Shown one piece after another: positions 56,436-64,000 of a stretch of 64,000 bases of DNA. This DNA is from Fulvia fulva. Its lineage: Eukaryota; Ascomycota; Dothideomycetes; Mycosphaerellales; Mycosphaerellaceae. The notes under the pieces were generated by a model. The model saw only the letters and a program-made list of their open reading frames with translations. It had not been told where the DNA came from and did not search any database. A program made the translations under genes and the position numbers. Numbering within the stretch: position 1 is the stretch's first letter; the number at the start of each line of letters is the position of its first letter. Location of the stretch: contig NC_063013.1 in NCBI RefSeq assembly GCF_020509005.1, positions 5,828,001 through 5,892,000 of the forward strand, given 5' to 3'.

Positions 56436-59400
56436 GTCTTCCTCATCGACGCGATGAAGACCAAGAACAACGTTTACCGAAAGTGAAGAGAGGAAAGAAG
56501 TTGAGGATCAATACAGCACAGCTAGACCTGTACGACGAGACGGGCAAGGACCACGCTTGCAAACCGTTCGTCACGAATGTAAATATCGGCTCAAAGAAAC
56601 TCTCTTCTTCCAATCTCACTCTCATGGACACTGGCGCACTAGGCGAGTCTTTTATGGACTATAAACTCGCGACCTCTCTCAACCTCGAACCCCAGGAACT
56701 GAAGTACCCTCGCACCCTTGAACTCTTTGACGGCACGGAGACTACCACTGGTAAGATTACTCATGTTGTACACACGTCAATCACCCTCGGAGGCAAGCGT
56801 ATGTCGATCACCAGCTTCCTTACGTCCCTACCGCATCAGAAGTTTATCCTCGGCCTCCCCTGGTTCAGACGACACCGACCTATCATCGACTGGACTTCCC
56901 TTACTGTCAGCTTCCCTCCAGAAGTTCCTCCGGCACCTCCGCCTTCTCCGCCGCCTCAGCGCGGTCCTGAGTATACCAAGATCTTCCAGGTGAACGCCGC
57001 TGCCTTCACCACTGCTGCTAAGCAGCCCAAAGCTCAAGTCTTCGCCGCCTCTCTCCGCGATATCGACATCGCCCTCGAGAAGCTCGACAAGAAGCGTACA
57101 CCTACCGACCCTGCTACGAAGGTCCCTCCTTGGGCACACCACATCCTCCACGTATTCGATGCTAAAGCCGCAGACGAGCTGCCTCCTCATCGCCCTCACG
57201 ACCACAAGATTGAGCTAGAAGAAGGTGCAGAGACACCGTTCGGACCGTTATATTCCATGTCCCGAGAAGAGCTTATCGTCCTCAAGAGATACCTCGAAGA
57301 GAACCTAAAGAAGGGGTTCATTCGAGCGAGCCGTTCCAGCGCTGGCAGTCCCGTCATGTTCGTCAAGAAGCCCGGCGGTGGTCTACGCTTCTGCGTAGAC
57401 TACCGAGGCTTGAACGCTGTTACAAAGAAGAACCGCTACCCAATACCGTTGATTCAGGAGACGCTCGAGCGCCTCTCTAAGGCCAAGTACTTCACCAAGC
57501 TCGATGTCATCGCTGCGTTCAACAAGTTACGAATGGCAGAAGGACACGAGTATCTCACAGCCTTCCGTACTCGCTACGGGCTGTTCGAGTCGCTCGTTAT
57601 GCCCTTCGGCGTTTGTAACGGGCCTAGTACCTTCCAGAACTTCATTAACGACATCCTTCAGGAGTTCCTCGATCAGTTCTGCACTGCCTACATCGACGAC
57701 ATCCTAGTCTATAGCGAGACCAAGGAGGAGCACCGCGAGCACGTCTGTAAGGTCCTTCAGAAGCTCGCAGACGCCGGCTTGCAGCTCGACATCGACAAGT
57801 GCGAGTTTGAGAAGACCGAAGTCAAGTTCCTTGGTTTGATCATTACCGCAGACGGCATCAAGATGGACCAAGAGAAGATCGACGCTATCGTCGAATGGGA
57901 TGCTCCTACGAACGTCAAAGAGGTCCAGGGTTTCCTAGGCTTTGCCAACTTCTACCGCCGCTTCATCCACGCATTTTCGGGCGTGGTACGCCCTTTGACG
58001 AAGCTCACGCGCAAGGGTGAGAAGTTCGCCTGGACCGACGAATGCCAGGAGGCTTTTGACTTGCTCAAAGCGAAGTTTGTTGAGAACCCGCTTCTACGGC
58101 ACTTCGATTTCGAACTGGAGACCCGTGTAGAGACCGACGCATCCGACGGCGTGGTGGGCGGTGTCCTGCTACAACGCCGCTCGCCTGAATCCCCCTGGTT
58201 ACCTGTCGCCTTCCTCTCCAAGAAGATGACCGCCACGGAGTGTAACTACGAGATCTACGACAAGGAGCTTCTCGCCATCGTCAAAGCTTTCGAAGAGTGG
58301 CGCCCCGAGCTCGAAGGCTCTGCTATGCCCGTCCAAGTAAGCTCCGACCATAAGAACCTCGTCTACTTTATGAAGAGCAAGCTGCTCAATCGTCGCCAGG
58401 CCCGCTGGAGCGAGTTCCTCTCCCGGTTCAACTTCGTGATCTCGTACACGCCCGGCAAGGCCAACTCGATGGCCGACGCCCTTACCCGCCGCCCTGGTGA
58501 CTCTCCAGTTGATCGAAGAGGGGGCCGGCAAATCGCAGGGCAACAAGTCATCAAAGAGCACAACCTCTCTTCCGAGCTTCGAGAGTACCTATCGAATGGC
58601 CAGCCTACGCTCGCCGCTTCCTTTGCTACTCTCGTGCTCGCTCCTGCCTACCTTGACGAGAGTGACGATGAATCCGAGCCTGAAGAATACGCCTCGGACG
58701 CTGAGGACTTGAACGACGATGAAGAGGGCTCAGTAACGACCGACGGCTCATCCGAATCAGACTTTGAGGGGTTTGATAATGAGGAGCAGCCCGAAGGCAT
58801 CATGGCACGAGTACGAACAGCGTACGATGCCGACATAGACGCCCAAGAGTTAGTTCAGGCCCTTGAATCTGGCGCGAGGACATTCCCGGGCTTCTCGCTG
58901 TCCGAGTGCGAGCTCCAGGAAGGTGTCGTCTACTTCCGTAAGAAGCTTTACGTACCGCAGCCCGAAGGCTCTAATATCCGAGCTGAGATTCTTCAAATCA
59001 TCCACGACTCCGCCTCTGGGGGTCACCCAGGCGTAGCCAAGACCCACAAGCTCCTCGCTAGGTATTACTGGTGGCCGCATTCCTGGAAGGACGTCCGCCG
59101 CTACGTGCTGAACTGCGCTGCTTGCCGAAGAGCCAAAGCTAACCGCCACCGTCCCCACGGTCTCTTGCACCCTCTCCCGGCTCCTGATCGTCCGTGGAAG
59201 CACATCACTATGGACTTTATCACCGATCTTCCTCACGGCAAGACCTTCAGCGGCGTGAAAGCAAAGGCCCTTCTAGTGATCGTGGACCGTCACTCCAAGG
59301 ACCGGTACATGATCCCGTGCTGGAGCATGACCGCAAAGGAGACTGCTCGCTTGTTCTACGAATTCGTCTGGCGCTTTCAAGGCCTCCCGGATAGCATCAC

Positions 59401-60859
59401 CTCTGACAGAGGCACCCAGTTCATCTCGCACTTCTGGAAGCGTCTGTGTGCTATCCTGGGCATCAAGCATAACCTCTCGACCAGTTTTCAGCCACAGACC
59501 GACGGCCAGACCGAAATTACGAACGCTATCCTCGAGCAGGTCCTTCGTTGCTTCGTCGACTACCACCAGAAGGATTGGCCTCAGCATATCCCTGCGGTGG
59601 AGTTCGCTACTCGTAACTGGGACTCGGAGACTACTGGCTACTCTCCCTTCTATACTACGAGAGGTTACCACCCTCGTACAGGCATGGAACCAGAAGAACC
59701 TCTCCCGCCTACCGAAGACGCAAACGAGCAAGCAGCAGACGAGTTCGCTACTATGCTCTCACAGATCCATGAAGAAGTTCACGACGAGATGGTGTACGCA
59801 CAAGCAATCTACGAGGATCAAGCCAATCGTCGTCGCCAGCCAGCTCCCGACTACCAAGTAGGCGATATGGTCTACCTCAACTCCAAGAACATCAAGACAG
59901 ACCGCCCCTCCAAGAAGCTGAACTGGAAGAACCTAGGTCCTTTTGAGATCACCGAGCGTATCAGTTCACACGCCTACCGTCTAGCTCTTCCTGCGAACAT
60001 AAAGATCCACGACGTCTTCCATCCCGTACGCCTTCGGCCGTCGGCTGAGGACCCATTCCCGAACCAAAACCAAGACATGCCAGGTCCTCCCGATGAAGTA
60101 GAAGTCGACGAGCCTGTTAACCTACCTTCTGACGACTATGCCGTCCGTAAGATCCGGGGAATCCGCGTAGAGCCCAACGACGTTGAAGGACTACCGCCGA
60201 TCAAGTATGAAGTCGAATGGCAAGGTTGCCCTGAGTGGGATACCTCATGGGAACCTATCCAACATATCATCTTCAATCGTCAAGCAATCGAAGAATACCA
60301 CGCCCGCGCAGACGGCCCAGAAGTCAACATCGGCAGGCTCTTCGAATCTGAGCTTTTCGACGGGGCTTACCAATGGTGTATCGACCATGACATCAGGCCT
60401 AGGCCTGGTACTGAAGCTGAACATCCTCGATATGTGGAACTACTACGGCTTCGTAGGAACTCAGCTTTGTTCGGGGGGGCTACTGTCATGGTCTCCCCAC
60501 AGAGTGTACAGAAGGTGGGGACAGAAGAGCCTCAGAGTGCTCAGAAGTCGTCAAGAAGTGACAGTCCAGCTTGGTGTGTGAGCGCCAAGAATCACATGCC
60601 CCGCAACATTCGCTACGGGACCCAGCCCTCCAAATTCACCCCTCTACCAAACCTTGACAGATTCACTTCGGCTCGTGACTGTGTGACTCACGGCACTCCC
60701 GCGAGCACCCGCGACTGCGCTGGACCCTGGAAGAAGCACGTGGAAGACTCGGAACGTAGGGCAGGTTGGAATAAGGTTTTGAGCAAAGCTGCTGAGCGCG
60801 GCTTCGCACGGGTTAGCCCTGTTGATGCGGGGACACGCACTCGCGAGGGTCGCGTATAA
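56420..60859 (+). CDS. chromovirus Pol (protease-RT-RNase H-integrase-chromodomain)
   Basis: The frame is -1 relative to gag and opens after a TGA at 56,417-56,419. Protease has LMDTGALG (56,621). RT reads LDVIAAFNKLRM and YIDDILVYS (57,689). RNase H is around ETDASDGVVGG. Integrase has the HHCC module (HPGVAKTHKLL ... CAACRRAK) and a DDE core (TMDFITDLP, SDRGTQF, PQTDGQTE). A C-terminal chromodomain is at about 60,137-60,310 (YAVRKIRGIRV, YEVEWQGCPEWDTSWEP). No in-frame ATG precedes the protease motif, so expression as a Gag-Pol fusion by -1 frameshifting is likely. The frame continues about 125 codons into the 3' LTR before a stop. Confidence 0.93.
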   Translation, partial: AGKSLGLPHRRDEDQEQRLPKVKRGKKLRINTAQLDLYDETGKDHACKPFVTNVNIGSKKLSSSNLTLMDTGALGESFMDYKLATSLNLEPQELKYPRTLELFDGTETTTGKITHVVHTSITLGGKRMSITSFLTSLPHQKFILGLPWFRRHRPIIDWTSLTVSFPPEVPPAPPPSPPPQRGPEYTKIFQVNAAAFTTAAKQPKAQVFAASLRDIDIALEKLDKKRTPTDPATKVPPWAHHILHVFDAKAADELPPHRPHDHKIELEEGAETPFGPLYSMSREELIVLKRYLEENLKKGFIRASRSSAGSPVMFVKKPGGGLRFCVDYRGLNAVTKKNRYPIPLIQETLERLSKAKYFTKLDVIAAFNKLRMAEGHEYLTAFRTRYGLFESLVMPFGVCNGPSTFQNFINDILQEFLDQFCTAYIDDILVYSETKEEHREHVCKVLQKLADAGLQLDIDKCEFEKTEVKFLGLIITADGIKMDQEKIDAIVEWDAPTNVKEVQGFLGFANFYRRFIHAFSGVVRPLTKLTRKGEKFAWTDECQEAFDLLKAKFVENPLLRHFDFELETRVETDASDGVVGGVLLQRRSPESPWLPVAFLSKKMTATECNYEIYDKELLAIVKAFEEWRPELEGSAMPVQVSSDHKNLVYFMKSKLLNRRQARWSEFLSRFNFVISYTPGKANSMADALTRRPGDSPVDRRGGRQIAGQQVIKEHNLSSELREYLSNGQPTLAASFATLVLAPAYLDESDDESEPEEYASDAEDLNDDEEGSVTTDGSSESDFEGFDNEEQPEGIMARVRTAYDADIDAQELVQALESGARTFPGFSLSECELQEGVVYFRKKLYVPQPEGSNIRAEILQIIHDSASGGHPGVAKTHKLLARYYWWPHSWKDVRRYVLNCAACRRAKANRHRPHGLLHPLPAPDRPWKHITMDFITDLPHGKTFSGVKAKALLVIVDRHSKDRYMIPCWSMTAKETARLFYEFVWRFQGLPDSITSDRGTQFISHFWKRLCAILGIKHNLSTSFQPQTDGQTEITNAILEQVLRCFVDYHQKDWPQHIPAVEFATRNWDSETTGYSPFYTTRGYHPRTGMEPEEPLPPTEDANEQAADEFATMLSQIHEEVHDEMVYAQAIYEDQANRRRQPAPDYQVGDMVYLNSKNIKTDRPSKKLNWKNLGPFEITERISSHAYRLALPANIKIHDVFHPVRLRPSAEDPFPNQNQDMPGPPDEVEVDEPVNLPSDDYAVRKIRGIRVEPNDVEGLPPIKYEVEWQGCPEWDTSWEPIQHIIFNRQAIEEYHARADGPEVNIGRLFESELFDGAYQWCIDHDIRPRPGTEAEHPRYVELLRLRRNSALFGGATVMVSPQSVQKVGTEEPQSAQKSSRSDSPAWCVSAKNHMPRNIRYGTQPSKFTPLPNLDRFTSARDCVTHGTPASTRDCAGPWKKHVEDSERRAGWNKVLSKAAERGFARVSPVDAGTRTREGRV
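60469..60483 (+). promoter_or_regulatory. chromovirus polypurine tract
   Basis: The G-rich run gttcgggggggctac immediately upstream of the 3' LTR is the expected primer site for plus-strand DNA synthesis. It lies inside the pol reading frame. Confidence 0.65.
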
Positions 60860-61003
60860 ATATCTGGCCTTCCCCAGGCCTCTCTTGCTTTCTTCGTCTT
60901 TTGTTTTGTGTAGCAATCATACCATACCCTTTTGCATCTGCACTTCGCACCTGCATTCTCGCTTTCACCCTTGCATCTCACAGGCCAGGCTCTCGCCCTG
61001 ACA
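60484..61003 (+). repeat. chromovirus 3' LTR (520 bp)
   Basis: Same length and ends as the 5' LTR. Translations of both LTRs in two frames are identical, and I saw no nucleotide difference. Confidence 0.95.
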
Positions 61004-62430
61004 GTACTAGTCTAGTATCTATCCTACGCGACTAGCTAGATAAAGTAGATTCAAAACGTATAGAACGAATATTTATATAGGGCGACCGGGGTATACCGTA
61101 CTATACCGACGTAGGTCCTAGAAGCGGACGCGTAGATCGCGCTACTAGACCTCTACCTCTAATAGCTCGCTATAGGCTATACGCTCTAGACGGTAAATAG
61201 TAAGGTAGGGAGCGATATCCGCGCGGCGTACTAGGCGATTACGACACGCCTTCGATCTATAGCGCCTAAAAAGAAGATAGGATTATAGGCCTAGCGGTAG
61301 CTAGATACGTAATAAACCCGGATAGTAAAGTTCCGAGTATAGGCTCTAGCTAGTAGTATACTAGTAATAGGCGCGGGATAGGGACGCGAAGAACGGAAGG
61401 CTATAGCGAACGCGGTCCGTAGATATATATAGAGAATCTAGAACGAGCGCTAGGAGAAAGGCGAAAGGTACCCGAATAGGTAACTACTACGGCGACGAGT
61501 ATACCGACGAGAAGACGAGGTAGCGGCGAAGATAGGACCGATTAGCCGAGATAGGGTAATACTCTTCCGAGCCCTTACCCGCTAATAGGTAATAGTCGCG
61601 ATACTACTCCGCTCGGAATAGATTAGGTTTAAGGACTATCTATATCGCCGAAAGGTACCGGGAGTAGATAGTAGCCTATACGAATATAGACGTATTTAGA
61701 CGCCGAAATACGTCGTACTGTTCTACCTACGCTTTATAGAAGCCCGGTAGGTAATACGCCTCGAGACTAGGGCTATAGACTTCTAATATATAATAGGTAT
61801 AGCGCGTAGAATATAAGTAGCGGTACGAATAGTAATATAGACCGGCCTACTATAGTAGTTCTAGATAGTAGGTAAGATATTAGTAAGAATAGGGGAGATA
61901 GCCTAGGAGGAAGAGCTCTAGGAAGCCTCCGAAGGCGCCCTATCTATAGACGTAGTAGAACTCCGGTAGTACCGACGACTACGTAGGCGGGTAGACCGTA
62001 GCCTATAGCGACCGCGAGCGTAGGAGGAATAGCGATAGGAGTACTAATAGAGTATAGGAGCCCGGAAGGGTCGACTCGTCGTCTACTCGACGGCTAGCCC
62101 GTTTTCCGCTCGAAGGTCGACCTGTCTCCTACTCGATAGGCGACCCGCCTCTACTAATAGTCGACCTATCGTCTACTCGATAGTCGGCTAGCTACTAACA
62201 CTCGTTCCTAGGCATCGGGTAGATTAGTACTCCGGGGCGGCTAACTTCCTAGTACTTACCGCTTCTAGTACGATAGATTAACCGATAAGTAATAGAAAGA
62301 ACTTACTAATACCTAAAGAGGGTTTTTCCCCGTATAACGATTTTCCCCTCTCTCTTCCTTAATAGCCCCCGGCCTCGTAGACCTTTTAGGAGCTAGATAG
62401 GCATTATAAATATATTTATTTATTAAGCTA
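61004..62430 (+). mobile_element. LINE 3, 3' segment
   Basis: It resumes after the chromovirus with the duplicated gtact. It is TpA-rich with degraded coding sequence and ends near ataaatatatttatttatta at about 62,425. I see no gene in it. The 3' boundary is approximate. Confidence 0.65.
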
Positions 62431-62439
62431 CGTACGCTA

Positions 62440-63040
62440 ACCTCTCTAGCTCCGGACTCTACCCCTTAGGAGTCGAAGATACTATAAACTATACAAGAAT
62501 TCGACTCTTAATCGATACTAGTAACGAACAAAATGCGTACCCGGGCAGGTTTATCGCTAAACTCGTTATAGGAAGGGGTATATTAGCTTATAAAAGGGAG
62601 TAGAGAGATAGCGTATTAGATAGCTCTTATACGAAGCGAGATTAGTAAGCTACGTAAGTCTAACGAGGCCCTTATATAGCGGAAAGCACGAAAGCGCAAG
62701 TATATTTAGTCTAGAGGGTCTCTAACCTTTAATAAGGCGTCGTAATTAATACCTCTAGAGGATACTAGGAGGTAGGAAGTAAGTAGAGAGTCGCTAGATA
62801 GTGTTCGGCTAGTACTAAGGCTACGATGCTATAAGCGATATAGCGAGTCGGGGTATAACGTACGTACCTATTAAGTAGACTTACTAGATAGCGAAGAATC
62901 TAAAGAGGAATTGTCCTCCTAGTAACGATTCTATAGGATGTCGTCTTGTTAAGATACCGTCGTAATTAAAGTAGAAGTAGTATAGTTCTTAGTAAAAGTG
63001 GCCCGCTTAGTAGTATAGCCTACTCGGTAGTAAAGTACGT
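62440..63040 (+). mobile_element. outer Fot1-type transposon, right part with TIR
   Basis: From about 62,590 it matches the right part of the deleted copy at 45,965-46,412. It encodes the transposase C-terminus through stops (ALIRSEISKLRKSNEALI, RGSLTFNKAS). It ends in the inverted repeat ...taaagtacgt, followed by TA. It pairs with 31,225-32,590 as the two ends of one element, assuming no rearrangement. Confidence 0.78.
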
Positions 63041-63783
63041 TAGACATATAATATAGATAGTACTAGGTCGTACTCTACCGCTAGATTTATGTAATATTAC
63101 TCGTTCTTAGTAGTAGTAAGCGGAGCGTTAATAGTGGATAATAGACTAAGCTAAGTAATAACGCTAGGCTATAGATAATGTTAGCGGGTTTATTAGGAAA
63201 GACAAGTTTATACTGCTATAGGGTTTTAATAATAATAATAATAGCGATAAGATAGATAAGGATAAGAATATAAGTAGTTAGTAGAAAGTAGTAAGGGGGA
63301 TAAGAAGAGAGCGAGAGATATAGAGGGCTTTAGTAAGGATATATAGACTAACTATAACTAAACAATCTTGTTACTTAATTATCCTATTTAACTTACGGCT
63401 CTTTAGTTAAGTAGTTATAACGTCCTATATTCAAGAAAGGCCTAGAGGATAACATCCGTTTATAACTCCTTCGTACAGTGCTTACATTGTTGTCGTCTAA
63501 GTAATAGGAAGACCTGTGTTCGATTCATAGAAGAGCTATTCTTTCTGCATATAATATAGCCGTTGAAGTCGTGTTGTAATTGGTGCTCGGCCTTCGGCGC
63601 TTGATGAGGACTGGTTCTGCCGCCTCATAACACATTTTTCGTTGCTGCGCAAAGATTGTTTGGCAGAGCCACTGTCTTCTGACACGCCGGCAACATGTCG
63701 CCATAGTATTTGATCATACCGTAGCCCTGCTCTGGCAGCATAGTTCGAATCGTAGTCTTCTTGCTCGAAATTTCCACGGCGCG
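63041..63783. other. degraded repeat DNA, island boundary, then promoter of the next gene
   Basis: Up to about 63,460 the sequence is TpA-rich and repeat-like (aataataataatag near 63,230). A tRNA-like stretch (tgttcgattcatag, near 63,516) follows. From about 63,550 composition returns to that of single-copy DNA, which should hold the promoter of the gene starting at 63,784. A 95-codon minus-strand ORF here has no recognisable product. Confidence 0.5.
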
Positions 63784-64000
63784 ATGCGATTATTCCTCCT
63801 GCCGATATCGACGCGACGGACACTCATTTACTGCGAGCGCATCCAGGAGCAGGTCACAGCTGGCCAGAAGCCTCCTCTGCAAGAGCGCGTGATCAACAAG
63901 GCTTCGACGACGTGGGCGACGTGGGAGAAGGCGGAGAAAGGCTGGCAGAAGCAGGTCACCGTCTACGCCAACAAGCTGCTGCGTCGCATCCCGTACGAAG
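63784..64000 (+). CDS. mitochondrial K+/H+ exchange-related protein, 3' end outside window
   Basis: ATG 63,784 opens a frame with no stop to the window end (72 codons). MRLFLLPISTRRTLIYCERI, NKASTTWATWEKAEKGWQK and VTVYANKLLRRIPYE match the conserved N-terminus of the fungal mitochondrial K+-H+ exchange-related family (Pfam PF10173), recalled from memory. Members are inner-membrane proteins needed for mitochondrial potassium and volume control. The start is the conserved family start. It lies only about 250 bp beyond the transposon island. Confidence 0.82.
   Translation, partial: MRLFLLPISTRRTLIYCERIQEQVTAGQKPPLQERVINKASTTWATWEKAEKGWQKQVTVYANKLLRRIPYE

Larger units (their letters stand above)
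54713..61003 (+). mobile_element. intact Ty3/Gypsy chromovirus (6.3 kb)
   Basis: Two 520-bp LTRs with TG...CA ends and target duplication gtact (54,708-54,712 and 61,004-61,008) enclose uninterrupted gag and pol. I saw no LTR difference. Base composition is normal, with none of the RIP damage of the surrounding LINE. It has all parts needed for mobility. It is the youngest insertion in the nest. Confidence 0.95.

Noticed and set aside
63461..63545. tRNA-like sequence with a T-loop (gttcgattc) near the island edge
   Set aside because: The acceptor stem pairs only imperfectly and the anticodon loop cannot be folded to 7 nt; at best a degraded tRNA or tRNA-derived SINE.

Overview
The window is fungal nuclear DNA, most likely from a filamentous ascomycete of the Dothideomycetes (Mycosphaerellales-like). 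This rests on short spliceosomal introns (52-152 nt, GT...AG with CTGAC-type branch points), a velvet regulator VeA, TRAPP and TSC genes of filamentous-fungal type, and repeats damaged in the manner of repeat-induced point mutation (RIP, CpA to TpA). The species assignment is inference.

Left, gene-bearing part (1-25,440). A TRAPPII subunit gene (TRS120, minus, cut by the window edge) is divergent from a tuberin-type Rheb-GAP gene (TSC2, plus), with a GAT/GCT satellite between them. Next on the minus strand are a 71-residue two-intron gene whose ATG is assembled by splicing, the developmental regulator veA, and a large SPT23/MGA2-like IPT-domain transcription factor. These are followed by a GH35 beta-galactosidase pseudogene, an intact three-exon short-chain dehydrogenase and an intact four-exon secreted tyrosinase. 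Long gene-poor stretches separate veA, the SPT23-like gene and the GH35 pseudogene.

Right, transposon island (about 25,440-63,500). It opens with a full-length Tad1-like LINE in which RIP-type stops interrupt both ORFs but the frames are otherwise kept. Then comes a nest: a heavily mutated Copia relic lies beside an outer Fot1/pogo-type DNA transposon split into a left part (31,225-about 32,590) and a right part (about 62,440-63,040). Between them lie a second LINE and a third LINE. The third LINE is split by a RIP-degraded Ty3/Gypsy element (39,733-52,835, TSD tagcc) and by an intact chromodomain Ty3/Gypsy element (54,713-61,003, TSD gtact, LTRs with no difference seen). The degraded Gypsy is itself split by an internally deleted Fot1-type element (45,290-46,412, TA/TA) and by a lightly mutated Copia element (47,873-52,600, TSD gaata). 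Mutation load gives a relative age order: degraded Gypsy, LINEs 2/3 and Fot1 oldest; Copia and LINE 1 lightly hit; the chromovirus unhit and youngest.

Right edge. Single-copy sequence returns near 63,550 and a gene for a mitochondrial K+/H+ exchange-related protein starts at 63,784, running off the window. The host genes belong to different processes (Rab and Rheb control, development, lipid or stress transcription, secreted enzymes), and I see no evidence that they form one cluster.
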